Below are positions 11,288 to 23,330 of a stretch of 64,000 nucleotides of DNA, piece by piece. The stretch's first letter is position 1; each line of letters starts with the position of its first letter. The notes under the pieces are model-generated. The model worked only from the letters and a program-made list of their open reading frames with translations, was not told where the DNA came from and ran no database searches. A program made the position numbers and the translations under genes. This stretch comes from Amyloporia xantha (lineage: Eukaryota; Basidiomycota; Agaricomycetes; Polyporales; Adustoporiaceae): contig JAYKKR010000001.1 in the NCBI GenBank assembly GCA_036971615.1, positions 2,170,001 to 2,234,000 on the forward strand. Direction: 5' to 3'.

Positions 11288-12315
11288 ATGAAGCATGGCA
11301 TCGCCTTCCGCAAGTTCTCGAGGACGTCCTCGCACAGAATGCTCATGCTGAGGTAGATATATATGACCACCGAACTTCTTTCTTCTGACACTGTCTCAGG
11401 AATCTTGTCACCTCACTTTTCGAGCATGAGCAGATCAAGACAACTCTGCCGAAAGCTAGGGATACCGCACGACTAGCAGAGAAAGTAAATCTGAAACGAA
11501 TCCTATTTTGCGCTTTCTCAACGGTTCTCCCTAGATCATTACTATGGGGAAGAAGGGCGACCTCCCGGCTTTCAAGCGTGCCAATGCATTCCTCCTGAAG
11601 CCCGAACTCGTACCCAAAGTGTTCAGCGCATTCGCTCAACGATATGCAGACCGTCCTGGAGGCTACACGCGGATACACAAGTTCGGCAACCGACCAGGCG
11701 ACAACGCGCCTCATGCCATCTTGGAGCTGGTGGACAACCCGCGGGACCTTCGATTCGAAATGACCGCTCGCGCCGTCGGATGGGAGCTGTTGGGAAAGCG
11801 GTTAGGCAATGGTGGCCCTCGGGCTCTTGCCGGCACGGGCATCTCAGATGTCGAGAACGTCGTCGAGCAGGAGCGGAGCCTAAATCCTGACCAGCGAGGT
11901 GAACTGCGAGCGAAGACGAGGTGGAATCTGCAGAAGGTTCTGCGATACAGAAGTGAGGATGCTGTCGTTGAACTAGCGACGAAGGCAGAGGATCATGCGG
12001 TGCGTCCTATGTATTGTTCATTCGCCCCAACGTTGTCGGAGCTTACCGATGTCAATACAGGACACAATCCTTGCAAAACCGCTTGCGACGAAAGAAACTG
12101 ACGCCAAGAAGACAGAGGAGAGCGACAGCACTCCTTACGCTGGATTGAAGGCGCTTAAACTGAAAGCAGGTCAGACGGTGCCTGGCGGGGCGCGCAGTAC
12201 TCTCCATCTTGCACAGGGTGCTCTCGGAAAAGAAGTGACTGGTCGGCCAAGGTGGTTTGAACGGAGAAAAATGGGTATAGATAAAACAGCTATTTGGGGT
12301 CAGCCCTCAGTATAA
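11288..12315 (+). CDS. Mitochondrial large-subunit ribosomal protein bL17m
   Basis: Four exons, 11288-11352, 11400-11484, 11535-11999 and 12061-12315, encode about 289 residues. The start reads MKHGIAFRKFSRTSSHRMLML, then RNLVTSLFEHEQIKTTLPKA and AEKIITMGKKGD, the classic bL17 N-terminal domain. A shorter start at the ATG 11544 would remove the whole conserved domain, so the upstream start is preferred. The C-terminal part, about 150 residues past the bacterial-like core, is Lys-rich and typical of the longer fungal mitochondrial proteins. It functions in the mitoribosome. It runs convergently toward the alcohol dehydrogenase gene, ending about 490 bp from it. Confidence 0.9.
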
Positions 12316-12803
12316 TTCTGCATATATATGCGTAATCTCACTGCGAATGTGACTGAGACCGCGAGCCCGACCGTGGTGCTCGCACTACCGCTCAAACGTC
12401 AATCCAGCCACTTTTCTAAGACATTGGCCAATTCATCTTTGCTACTTCAACGGTGAGTCCGACGTCCTAAAGCCATAATTAATTGCGTAATGCAGTATGT
12501 GGCGCGGGCAGGTTTACTACCATCGGTGCGAAAATGGCATGTCCTTACATCAATATCGTTGGTATCGCAAGTTTGCGCCGTCTCTTGGTCGTTTGACGTC
12601 GACTAAGTGGTGGCTCCTGTACTCATTTTTCAGCGCAGCTAGACAGGATTTTCTGCATCGTCTCCGAATAATTCCCGCGAATAGACGCAACTAAGATATC
12701 TCGATTATAATTGAAACAGACTATAATGGTACAGAGTAGTCATGCGGCGTCGTGACATTCGTTATATTATACAAGGATCACTGTTGGCGACTGCTCTTTG
12801 CGC
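12316..12803. other. Intergenic region between convergent bL17m and alcohol dehydrogenase genes
   Basis: Contains the 3' flanks of the two convergent genes. No gene, repeat or strong hairpin is evident. Confidence 0.6.
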
Positions 12804-14446
12804 TTAGACCGACGTCGCCCAATCGCTGACCCTGGTCGTCGTCGGACATCCTGGCGATGGCGGGTTCGAGAACTTGGTCTCGACGAAGACCTTCTCTACA
12901 CCACCTTCACGCTTGTCGAATGCCTCGTACAACTTAGGGAAGTCGTCGATGGGCACCCGGTGCGAAATCATGCTGTATGTCGGGTCAGCATTCAGCCTAA
13001 CTGACAGCGGAAGGAACACTCACAAGGTGGGGTCGAACTTGCCCGGAATGATGTAGTCGTACAAGATCTCCTTCCACCATTTGTGGACCGGAGCCTGACC
13101 GTTACCAATGAGGCGGACACCCTTCTCCATCAGTGCGCCGATGTTGAAGTGGTTGGTATAACCAGTGTAGACGCCAATGAGACCGCAACGACCGCCCTTC
13201 TTGACCGACATGATCATCTCGTTCACGATCTCGGGGACATCATTCTCGAGCATGAGTGTCTTCTCGACCTTGTGAAGAAGGGTCTTCGGCATGTGGAACG
13301 TTCCTAGAAGCGAAGCGTCAAATATTTCTCGAGGATACGATTACTTCTTCCTCGCAACACTTACCACAGTCCAATGCGACATCGAGGCCTCCTGGCGCAA
13401 TCTCTTGCAGACGCTTGACGATATCTTTGTGCTCTGTGAAGTCGATCGTCTCGATACCCAACTCCTCACGGACAAACGCGAGTCGCTCGGGAATTTTGTC
13501 GATACCAATGACACGCTTGGCACCCTTGAGCTTCGCCCACTTCGCGGCACATATTCCGATGGGACCGAGACCCTAAGCCAACATAAGTATCAACACCCTC
13601 TCGGCTAACTCAACTTAGATAAACTTACCCAGACGCCGACAGTGTCGCCTTCTTGCACACCCGTGTCCACTACAGTGTGATATGAGGTGGCCAAAACATC
13701 AGAGAGGTAGATGACTTTTTCGTCTGGGATGCCATCTGGAATCGGGAGCAGGTTTACGTTTCCTTTCGGAACGCGGACGTACTCGGCCTGGCCACCCGGG
13801 AAACCACCAGTGAAGTGGGAGTAGCCGAAGAAGCCAGCGTCACGATGACCATACATCGCGTTCATGAGGCTGCACGGAAGTGAGTGATGAAGATCCGTGT
13901 AAATGATGGCTGACTTACGAAGATGGGTTGGTGCGGTCACAGAAGGACGAGAGCTTCTGCTTGCAGTAGGAGCATTCACCGCAAGCGATCTGGAAGGATG
14001 CTACTACGCGCTGTCCGACCTGGAGATTCTTGACGTTGGGACCAATTCGATCTACGATACCCATGAACTACGAGAGCATCTTGGTGAGTGAATCGAAAAG
14101 TTGAACTCGTTGCGCTTACCTCGTGACCTAAGATGTCGCCCTTCTGGAGGTTGACGATCTCGCCGTTGTACAGGTGTAGGTCGGAACCGCAGATAGTCGT
14201 TCCGGTAACCTTGAGGATGACATCGTCTGGTTCTGTGACATCGGGGATGGGTGCTTCGATGATGCGAACGTCCTTGGTGCCAAACCAGGCAAGTGCCTTC
14301 ATAGTGCCTCCGTCCTGGCGGGCCTTGTACCCTGGTTGTACGACGGTGGGGAATGCACCCATGGCCTGAAATCCCGTCTGTCAGAAACCACCCAGCAGCA
14401 GACGGTGTGTACTCACGTTTTGTGCTGCGTTCGATGCTGCCTGCAT
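12804..14446 (-). CDS. Zinc-dependent alcohol dehydrogenase (MDR superfamily, formaldehyde/threonine dehydrogenase-like)
   Basis: A medium-chain dehydrogenase/reductase in at least six exons. Exon 1 is short (MQAASNAAQN), and exon 2 opens AMGAFPTVVQPGYKARQ. Landmarks: catalytic zinc ligands in TICGSDLHLYNG and GDILGHE; structural zinc Cys cluster CGECSYCKQKLSSFCDR; Rossmann region GLGPIGICAAKWAKLKGA, with Asp after it (VIGIDK), which favours NAD over NADP. The middle segment YHTVVDTGVQEGDTVGVWG precedes the nucleotide fold. The family includes glutathione-independent formaldehyde dehydrogenases and other alcohol dehydrogenases, so the substrate is uncertain. A TATA box lies about 90 bp and a CACGTG box about 210 bp upstream, consistent with a well expressed or inducible gene. 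Confidence 0.88.
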
Positions 14447-14533
14447 TGTGGTAGTGATAATATGGGGTAGAGGGTAGAAGGTGGAAAGTAAGTGGAGATT
14501 GATTGTGAGCGTAGGTTGGATTGTTTTGGGGGC

Positions 14534-14543
14534 TTATATATAC
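14534..14543 (-). promoter_or_regulatory. TATA box of the alcohol dehydrogenase gene
   Basis: GTATATATAA on the minus strand, about 90 bp upstream of the ATG at 14446. Confidence 0.6.
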
Positions 14544-14655
14544 GCTTTCAACTGCTCCATATGTTTCGTAGGTTCTGCGTCGATGATTTGGCTATGACGT
14601 TCCTCTTTCGCCGCTGCTTTCCTCGATGATGTCACGCGTGGGTCAAGATGCGTCG

Positions 14656-14661
14656 CACGTG
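14656..14661. promoter_or_regulatory. CACGTG box upstream of the alcohol dehydrogenase gene
   Basis: Palindromic CACGTG about 210 bp upstream of the start codon. Confidence 0.4.
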
Positions 14662-16480
14662 ATCGTGTCACGCGCGTCTCTGCCGCTGCACCAGCGTTCC
14701 CCTTGGAGTCCAGCCTGTGTGGTGTTCCCGCCAACTCCCCTCATGCAAAGGGTGCACTGACGGCGCCGATATGTTTAGCAGAATCCACTCGACGCCATGT
14801 CAATACCACGGAATTTTTAGGGACGTGTCGGACGACTCGGAGCCGACCTTCTTTGACGGTGTGAGCAGCCCAGCGGTTGAATTGCAATGTAGTTCGAGCG
14901 GACTGACTAATCGAAATGGGTATCCAGAATTATAAACGCATATTGCAAACATATGCTGACCAAGCCGCCGAGTATCCAAGCTCATTCCCTCTGTGTCGGA
15001 TAACCTGTTTTCAACTTGGACGGGCTGCAGTGCGGTCCCTTGACTAGGCCACGTTTTCTTATCAGTCTCACTGGTTATTCCTCAGAAATCTCTGCATCTC
15101 ACGGTGCGGAATCTTTGCTCTCTATTCCCTTATGATTGAATGGCCAATAGGTTGCTATTGAGTCGTCAAGACGCTTGTGGGCTAATTACCATTTCCGCCT
15201 CCGCTCCGTGTCATGACCGATTCTCGTGCTGCGTTTCGGTCGGCCTGGAATCTTACGAAGCTGCCACAAAACAGGCTTCATCGAGCACTCTTTGTCCGCT
15301 GAGTCTCCTTTTCACCGCCCAATTGGCGATCCAATCTTCCAATAACCTCTGTTGCTGTGATACTGACCTCTAGACTGCAGTTACCTATCTCGTACAACGT
15401 TGCACTCGTTGCTGGAAACCCGGTGGAATAAGAACAAGAGGGATCTTGTTATCCGCACTGCTGCTTACGCACATCTCATCCCACGGTATAGTCTTTTCAT
15501 ACTTTCGTATAGCACGGCAATTCTGCGCTGTTAGCATTCATGTTGCATTCAACTTGTGCTCTCACGATAGTCTGTTTAAGTACGCACACGCCCGGTGCCT
15601 GATGCTTGGTCGATGTGCAGGGTCAAGCCGCGAAGCGTTGGTGGGAAGGTCAGAGCTCTCTTTCCAATGAAATTGGTCCGCATGATTGGCGTCAGCTGCT
15701 GACACTACAGACGCGCCTTTTTCCAGACAGATACACGCCTCACCGTGCCGCCCAGTCTTCTGTGGAATGTCACGATATTATCGAGGAAACGAAGTATTGT
15801 GTCCGCAGGTAAACTGTGTACCACAGAGCGCGATCACGGGCATCAAGCTTTGTAGGCTGCTCGATCGCTATAGTCAGGTATCGACGTCGCCGGGTTAATT
15901 AACTAGTTTGTCCGTTCATAATGGAGCGCTACATGGACTTCCCATCGGTAGCATAGCGACATGAGGCACGGACATGCACAACGCTGCCTCGCGGCAAACA
16001 TGAGTAACAAGCGTTTTGCAGTTTGTCATGGTCTCTTCAGATTGAAGCTTCGGGTAGTCGAGGCGACGTCGTTGTTACATGCTATTGCCTCATTGTTTGA
16101 GCACCCTTCAGCATTGGCCGAAATCGACCAGCAAGGTCGCTGCCGTTTACGTGAATGATAATATAAGCTAGAGACAGCACTAGGGATATATCGACTACAA
16201 GATATGGTCAGGTATACAATAACTGTCTGGCACACGCCGAGCGTCCGATCGTCATCACACCAATTTCATCGCAACTCCTTCTCATCGTTCCAACACGACG
16301 CTGGCGCGCTTGAAGTGCCGCTCAGATGGCAGACGGCTCGGCCTGATGGTAGGCAAGCTGACAAGAATGACGACATGTCATGATTGTGCATCTTGCCGCA
16401 AAGGCTGCTTTACGTGTGGTGAATGTGAGGTTCCGCTGCTGTAACGCGCTCTTTCGTGGAAGAGCGTACCTAGGCCGATG
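14662..16480. other. Gene-poor region of about 1.8 kb
   Basis: I find no recognisable gene. All frames are broken by stops every 200 bases or so, and the few open stretches look random. Some sequence may be 5' flank of the alcohol dehydrogenase and 3' flank of small-protein gene A. No transposon ends or long repeats were visible by eye. Confidence 0.5.
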
Positions 16481-16971
16481 CTATGAGTCGTTCCACATGC
16501 AAAACCGCATATCCCGCCATAGGCGGTCGACTGTGATACCCGTCACTGGTCTCCAAGGGTCTGACGACGCTCGCGACATAGAATGTGAACCACTTGGGAA
16601 CAGCTGGGACACCATGCAGTTCACATCTCTCCATGTCCTTGCTCTGCCCATCATAAAGTAATACGAGTCCCGATTAGTACGAGCAGCGGACGAGAAACTA
16701 CAGGGACTCACGTCACATTCGCCACTTTTGACCGTGTTTTCAATACATATTGGTAGACAGAGCCTATAGATTCGGTCAGACATGTACAATTCCCACTGCC
16801 CCATGTCTCCGGCTAACCTGCGTCTAAGACGAGTGTGACGCTTTCTCCTGGATGTAATAGCACTATAGCAGCGGTATTCCGACCATAAGTCCGCAATAAT
16901 TGCACAGATGCACAGTCGTGTGTGTCATTTGTAAAGTCGAGCAAGACTTCATACTGAGTGGGTGCGGGCAT
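16481..16971 (-). CDS. Small uncharacterised protein, family copy A
   Basis: I do not recognise a named domain. Three exons, 16971-16818, 16763-16712 and 16643-16481 (introns 54 and 68 nt), give about 122 residues. The protein starts MPAPTQYEVLLDFTND, has a central LLHPGESVTLVLDAG, then SVYQYVLK, ARTWRDVNC, and ends with GITVDRLWRDMRF followed by a short tail. It aligns along its length with copy B at 23331-23753 on the other strand, including the position of the intron before the W-R/K-D motif. This pairing is the main evidence that the gene is real, since each exon is short. It contains no signal peptide or membrane segment and is predicted to be a small soluble beta-rich protein; the beta-rich prediction is inference. 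Confidence 0.6.
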
Positions 16972-17712
16972 ATTTGAGAGTAGTCAGAGGCGGTCGCAAG
17001 AGGTATGGAAGGAAGCAAGGGTGCGGTTGGGGAAGGAACGTGATATGGGACGATACGAGGGCGCGAGAAGAAGAGAGCGTAACGCCAGAGAGGCACAGGA
17101 AGGTATTTACTCTGCTTGGCAATGACAGTTGCTTCGAGCTTCTGCGGGCCGTCGCGAGTTGATACTTACGGCAGGGTATACAGACCAAAGATGGATTTGT
17201 TGCACTCGAGCCAGCGTGACAGTCCAGCCTGTGCTCTACACGCCTGTAAGCCGCAGCCAGAGATGAATTTGCTTTTTATACGGTGATAGATGTCAGAAGT
17301 GAAACAAATGGCGGACCTGTTGCCACGTTGTGCTCCCGTTTTCTATTGTGTCTGCAAAGCCCGGCCGGCGCTGGACAACTCGGAACCGGAGAAGGAAAGA
17401 CAGCCCCGCTGGAGTTGACAGATACCTATAAAGAGTGGAAGGAGCCCAATGGCGAAGGGACATGCATGAGCAGCAAGGCAGACGACGGAGAAGAACCAAA
17501 ATGCATTGAGTTCAGAGCTGGATCACTCGGACATCCTGCTTATGGGCGCCAATGCGCTGCCCACATATGGCTTCTACTCAACGCACATGACCAGCCCCTC
17601 CGAAAGTCTCTCAGACTCGATGTCTATCCTCCTCGAGCTGCCTTGGGTTATCAGGCTATGTTTCACACTACCAGGCCGTCCGTTCGTCCCCCATTGAGTC
17701 TCCTTGGAAGCA
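16972..17712. other. Divergent intergenic region between gene A and the F-box-like gene
   Basis: 740 bp. Plus-strand open frames here (around 17283-17831) overlap the start of the F-box gene in another frame and are not protein-like. No other feature recognised. Confidence 0.5.
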
Positions 17713-19055
17713 ATGGCCGCAAACCCTACCTTCCTCGGCATACCCGTCGAGATACGTTTGGCTATATACGATGCCTATCTCACAGAACACCAGCGGGTGA
17801 AACGGAATCCTCTGCCAACCCAGCCGACTAACGCGCACTACAGAGTGCTCCATACATGCTCCCAAATGAATCAGGAAGCGAGACCCCTGTTCCGTCGATA
17901 CATATCCTTGAGGCACGAACGGCAGATAAACGCATTTATTCTCTACGCGGACGGCGACCATGCTGCAGCAGTACTGTGGGCGGACGTAGCCAATGACGGA
18001 CGTGTATTCTCTACGGTCTGTTCGTCCACCCTCGAACAGACCGGAGGAAAAAAAGAGGTGAGGTGCTGAATGATGCCCCAGAACAGGATATTCTAATTTA
18101 TCGTAAGACAACGTCACCCCTCTCAAACCTCCATCTTGCCCTTCGTCGCATGCCATCTGTCACCCATCTTCGCGTTTTTCCGTGCCGCCAGGGCCTGCCT
18201 GTCAACATGAAAAGTAGGCACGAGATTTCTCCCGTTCCATTTTAGCGCATTCAATTCCCTTTCTTAGAGCCGGGTGCCGCTCAACTTGGCATGAAGTTCG
18301 AGATTGCGATGTACCCAACAGAAAGCCAGCATGGACTAACCGCATACGAGCTATACTTGGACGCGGGAACCAGAGCACAGCCTTTTCAAGTCGTGTCCCC
18401 CAAACGCTTAGAAAAGCTGCGACTATCAGGAGACTGCCACCTTCCTATTCCCAGTCCTCCGCCCACACCAGCATTACGCCAAGTCACGCTCTATGCAATC
18501 ACCGGGAACTATTTTGACAAGCAATCCATAGACAAGTGTTTTCCGGGATCTCGCATCGAGTCATTCTCATACGGGCTAGGCCATAAGCTGGCTTTTGAAT
18601 TGCGCAATTCGCACCTAGAGTCCGTGGTCTCACTTTCCGGCGCTCGCCTTCGTAAACTAGTCCTGCTGGGTTGCACACGCTTAACCACCGACGCCATCGC
18701 GGCCTGTCTCGACAGGTTGACAGCGCTGGAGTATCTCGCCCTCAGTCTCACTACTGTTGGGGAGCTGCGGACCAATTTTGTTCTATCATTATCCCCAACG
18801 GTTTCCGTGGTCAAATTGCATGTCATGAATGCATGGTATGCAGTGCCTCTTCTAGCGGAGGAGCGCAGCCTCTGTGATGCCTTGGAGAACACAGTCTTGG
18901 ACCGCGACAACCCTCCTCGTCAAGTCTGTGTTCGGTTCAGAGACAAGTTGATGATCGAAGAAGGTCGGCGAGAGAAATGGCAGGAACTGGCGGATCAAAA
19001 ACACATCGAAATGGTTTTTGGGAATTGGGAGGGAAGTGAACAGGAGGAGCTATAG
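17713..19055 (+). CDS. F-box-like / leucine-rich-repeat-like protein
   Basis: The ATG at 17713 begins MAANPTFLGIPVEIRLAIYD, an F-box-like (or 2EXR-like) motif in which FLGIPVEIRLAIY is followed by LHTCSQMNQEARPLF. The middle exon gives LALRRMPSVTHLRVF. The long last exon (about 18246-19055) is leucine-rich with irregular repeats, such as LRKLVLLGCTRLTTD and RLTALEYLALS. Such proteins are typically substrate-recognition subunits of SCF ubiquitin ligases; fungi have large lineage-specific sets. The intron joining the first exon to the segment at about 18091 is unclear: the obvious GT..AG pair is only 29 nt, so the boundary may differ or a small indel may be present. The intron near 18211-18245 is normal. 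Confidence 0.6.
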
Positions 19056-19500
19056 ACCGCAGCATGAATAATTGTCAAATTTACTGTGCCGGCTAGATAT
19101 CTCGCCATTGCAGCCGCGCTGGATACACTGCTTAAATTGCAGCCCAACCGAATAGAAATGACAGGTCAATGTTCATTATTGTCACTTATTCGTAAAGACG
19201 TATAGAGGGTCCGCGAAAGCAATAATGCCCCAGAGCCTACTGCACACAGGTAATCTATATAAAAGTCCGCATCCAAGGTCCATGTCAGACCGCTAGTCGG
19301 GTCTAACTAATCGAGTGTGTACATGTTAGCGAATATCGAAAGCGGCCGAGGCCCAAGAATAGATCAATTTGAATTGAAAGTCACGGCATTCACACCCGTG
19401 GTGTCTTTCCGGCCAAATGATCCTTCAGCTGAAACAGGCGTATTAGAATGGAATGAGGGACACATGTATGCAACGAACCTCCTCACGGAACTTGAGAGGA
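19056..19500. other. Intergenic region
   Basis: 3' flanks of the convergent F-box-like and membrane-protein genes. Plus-strand open frames from 19317 mirror the membrane-protein gene and are not a separate gene. Confidence 0.6.
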
Positions 19501-20576
19501 TCACGCACCGGGATGTGTTTGAGTACGCGCAGGGTACTCCAGACCACCGTCATAGTCATCGTTGTAGCCGTCCATCATCCTCGGCGTTGGACCAGGGTCT
19601 TCCGTGTACGCGCCTGCTGGTTGGGCTGGAGCGTAGGACCCCTGATCATAGCGGTCATAGTTACGCGGTTGCTGAATTCTATCACCCATCACAGTTGAGA
19701 CACTGGCAATACTGTCTGACCTGTCATGGTATCCACGGGGGTTCGCTATTGATTCGGCGGATGGACGGGATGCCCACGGGTCACTCCTCTCGGTGAGGGG
19801 GATGTTGTCGCTCACAAACGGCTTGTTAGCGTCGTAGAGATTGTCGTAAGCATTGTAGTCGCGCTCCTGACCGGCAGCATATGCCGAAAGGACGAAGTAG
19901 AGATAACTCTACAATGACAGAAGGGTAGACCTTGTGTCAGCATAATCTAACGCGATATCGCTCCGTATTGAGACAAACCTGAACAACGATGAGCAAAAGC
20001 CAGAGACCACCCATGATACCCACATCCGCCCATGGAATGATGTTGCACAGGACGTTGCTTTCGTCTGCGGAGATGCTAGTGTCGTTGGGGTAGAAGACGC
20101 TCTTGCATGTGTTCTCCGCCTGTGTATGCCTTGACGCTGAGAGCGCTAGCCACACAGCTGCGATTGAGAATGCTGCAATCGTGACCAGCAGATGCAAAGT
20201 TGTGTATCGTCGGAACAGAATAGGTTTTTCCTGTGCCACCAGCGTGCGTCAGCATTGCACTGTACCTGAGTTTCTGTAGGAAAGACACCAACATTACGAA
20301 CGGCAGCAAATCCCATTAGTTGCAGTGCTGCTCCCACATAGCATATTATGGCAAATATCCACTTGGCAGCTCCGGGTGTCGAGGCGCCCACAACTATTGG
20401 TACAGGACCAGTCAATGCAGACCAACAAGAGAATGACCGAACAGGACTCACTGGCTGGGGTGGCTACTGAGAGCGTACCAGCCACTATGCCGAGCACAAA
20501 TTGCTCCGTTAAAGTGGTATAAATCCCAGTATAGATTAACCGGAATGGCGCAGCAACAGTATTCTCTGGGTTTCAT
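19501..20576 (-). CDS. Conserved fungal integral membrane protein with Ser/Tyr/Pro-rich cytoplasmic tail
   Basis: The spliced protein has four hydrophobic helices: around FVLGIVAGTLSVATPA, WIFAIICYVGAALQLMGF, LHLLVTIAAFSIAAVWLALS and VGIMGGLWLLLIVVQ. Between helices 3 and 4 is a Cys-containing loop (NTCKSVFYPNDTS...NVLCNIIPW). After the last helix comes a hydrophilic tail rich in Asp, Tyr, Pro and Ser that ends at 19501. The arrangement resembles uncharacterised basidiomycete tetraspan proteins; no function is known to me. The best start is the ATG at 20576 (MKPREYCCCAIP, a Cys-rich N-terminus as in tetraspans), but its frame must shift by one base near 20535-20545 to meet GIYTTLTEQF. Without it, no ATG precedes helix 1. 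Confidence 0.6.
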
Positions 20577-20927
20577 GATGAAGCACTACTGCGCAAGACG
20601 GAGCCCGAACTTGAAAGATGCGCCCGATGGAGGTCAAGGGATGGGGGTTATAAGGAAGAGATTGGGCCACTAGCTTCGCTCAAATACTGCAGTGGCCTGA
20701 CTGGGTATCGACGAATGAGAAGGAAGTCGGGCAAGAAGGGAACGCGCAGCAGCAGTAAAAGACAGGGCGATGACCCCAGCGCTGTAGCAGTGCAGCAACT
20801 ACCCCACACCTTCTTTAGGAAGCTCGTTCCCACGCCATACCTAACTCGGATCCATTCAGGGCCCATGCCGTTGACGGACTCCAGGACTTGCCTAACCCGC
20901 TCTTCCTCCCCATCCACCACTTTCCTC

Positions 20928-21678
20928 ATGGTTCGCTTTGCATTTCTCGTTCTCCTCGCCGCTGCTCTCAGCAGCGTATGCGCTGCCAAACCCGCTGAGC
21001 AGCAGGAAATGCTGCAAGATATGACCGTCAAAAGCGACCGATGGGATTGGAAGGACTGTGGTTCGTATTCGTAATCGTCTCCTACTTTCTTTGCGTGTTT
21101 GACCGCGATTGCAATTGCATAGGTGGATCTAGCCATATAGTGCATATTGATGACATCGAAATCTCTCCCGACCCCCCTGTCAAAGGAGAGGATATGACCG
21201 TGACGGTTAAAGGAACGGCGTCTACCCTGATTGAGGCAAGCGGCTCGTCCTTTCTCCTTCGTACAATGACTTACGCTGGTAATTGATCCCCTAAAGGATG
21301 GCGCATATGCAGATGTTGTAGTCAAGGTTGGTGCTATCAAGATCCTCCAGAAAGAACTCGATGTCTGCGAGGAGGCGTACGTGAATTATCATGAACTCTC
21401 TGACGTTGTGTTTACCTGTTCTTAGTCGAAGTGCCAATGCCAGTATACAATGCCCAGTCGCTAAGGGCAAACACGAAGTTACTCACACCGTTGCGCTACC
21501 GAAGGAGATCCCGCCTGGTATGTGACATGTATACGAACGTACTCACAGTCTGATCTTGTGGCCAACAGCTCCCTTTGCTGTCAGCATTCGTGGCTACACC
21601 GTGGATGACGAGGATTTGGCATGTGTCGACATTACTATTGATTTCAGGCCGAAGCGTGGTGGCCTCCTGGGCTGGTAG
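20928..21678 (+). CDS. Secreted ML-domain (NPC2-like) lipid-transfer protein
   Basis: An MD-2-related lipid-recognition protein of the fungal phosphatidylglycerol/phosphatidylinositol transfer type. It has a clear signal peptide, MVRFAFLVLLAAALSSVCA, then about 150 residues over five or six short exons. Visible landmarks are WDWKDCG, HIDDIEISPDPPVKGEDMTV, the central DVCEE, the SIQCPVAKG Cys segment, and the C-terminal ACVDITIDFRP followed by the stop at 21676-21678. The Cys positions match the three disulfides of the family. The protein likely acts in the vacuole or secretory pathway, moving sterols or phospholipids. It is divergent with the preceding membrane-protein gene, whose start is about 350 bp away. 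Confidence 0.85.
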
Positions 21679-22085
21679 GTGGTCGGCAGGGTGCCATCCG
21701 GTTGATGCAATATTCACGTCGCGAGGGCCGTCACGTTTAATGATCTCTGAGTGTCCTGTTTGTTCAACTCGGCCTATTTTTCATAGTTCTCCTTGCCACT
21801 ACTATGGTGTACATATCTGTTACTGTTGATTGCCATTTGATATCCGTGGACATAGCACATCGTGTCAATCCATTCGTCCACAATTTCGGCATCGACAGGC
21901 GCATCTTGCCGGTGTTACCACAACTTCGACCACATGCTGTGCTAGATGTGGTACCGAGTAGTCTGCAGAACCACTCATCGTGGCAGAAATGATCGACACA
22001 TCATGTACTGGGTTCTCGTGTGCAATGATTATGAGGCTACAGGTTACAGCCGTGATTTAGCTTTTCCTTCATCGACAACTACCTC

Positions 22086-22755
22086 ATGCAGGCGCAATCG
22101 CTTCGCTTTCTCCTCATCCTCGATTTTGAGGCAACATGCGGTGACGATATCAAGGGTCAGAACGAGATCATCGAATTCCCCATTCTCGTATACGATCTGC
22201 AGCAAGATGAAGTTCGAGCAACCTTCCACGAATTTGTTCGCCCGGTCGTCCATCCAACTTTGACTCCCTTCTGCACCAAGCTCACAGGCATCACCCAGGT
22301 CTGCGGCATGAACATACTCTACAGAACTGAGTGGCTCACTCATTTTGTAGGATGTCGTGGATGCTGCCGATCCCTTCCCTGTCGTCTGGACCCGGTTCCA
22401 AGACTTCTTGAACCACAGTGAACTCTTGACTGACTCCACCTCCTACGCGTTTCTGACATGCGGGAACTGGGATCTCCGCGCTATGCTCCCTCGACAACTA
22501 GTCCTTAGCGACAGTGAACACGGCCTCGACGATTCGGGCGAGCTTGTACCTCCCTACAGTCGCTCTATCAACATCAAGGAGTCGTTCAGAAAGCACTATC
22601 GCCTTCGTTACGAACAAGGCATGTCACAAATGCTCCAGGCACTGAAACTATCTCTGGAGGGGAGACAACATTCGGGGATCGATGACTGCAAGAATATTTT
22701 GACGATTATAAGGCGGATGCGTGCAGATGGTTGGAAGCCTGAGAAGGATGTATGA
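22086..22755 (+). CDS. ERI1-like 3'-5' exoribonuclease (DEDDh family), catalytic domain only
   Basis: Two exons, 22086-22298 and 22351-22755, joined by a 52 nt intron, give 205 residues. The DEDDh site is complete: DFEAT (first Asp and Glu), CGNWDLRAML (second Asp) and HSGIDDCKN (His and last Asp). This is the ERI1/3'hExo group, which trims 3' ends of small RNAs, histone mRNA or 5.8S rRNA. The protein starts almost directly at the nuclease domain (MQAQSLRFLLILDFEAT), so it lacks the N-terminal SAP domain of animal ERI1, as in several fungal homologues. It ends soon after the His motif, as in single-domain members. Confidence 0.85.
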
Positions 22756-23330
22756 AGTAGCTGCAAACCTTCTCATTGCAGACAGACGTGAAAGCTCATC
22801 TTATCCAGAGCTACAACAACTTGGTCGGTATGACATGACTCCTACTGATTGTGACTCGCCGTGGTAGGTCGCTCGGAACGCCCATTCATACAGCCATGAT
22901 CACGCTTATCTCCTGCCGCCCATTTGTACGTGTATCTTTAGAATCGCAACGTGATCATTACAGAAACAATAGCAAGTGCTACGCTTCTCGCACGAGATGA
23001 AGGTCGCCAGAGTCATTCCGCTTCTACCAGTTCCCATGTTCTCTCAAACAGCTCAATTGCAATAGTTACATTGTGCTCGGCAGGCTACAAAAGGAAATCT
23101 GTAACGTATCTCGGCCTCGGTAGCAGGTCATCCAGGATGAGTGATCGGAATTGCCTACTTCAACGTTCCTCTTTCGGAAGACAATAATGAAGATCTAACA
23201 TGTGAAGCCCCCTCATCCATTCTTCCCCGTTTCAGGAAGATCTGGCTAGACGATGGGGCATACACATACATAACAGCTTGAAGTTCTGGAGGTCTTCATT
23301 CAACCATGCCCCAGCCCCCCACGTAAGGAT

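Noticed and set aside
19317..19796. 159-codon plus-strand open frame
   Set aside because: It lies opposite the membrane-protein tail, has His/Arg/Cys-rich composition typical of antisense shadow, and lacks known motifs.
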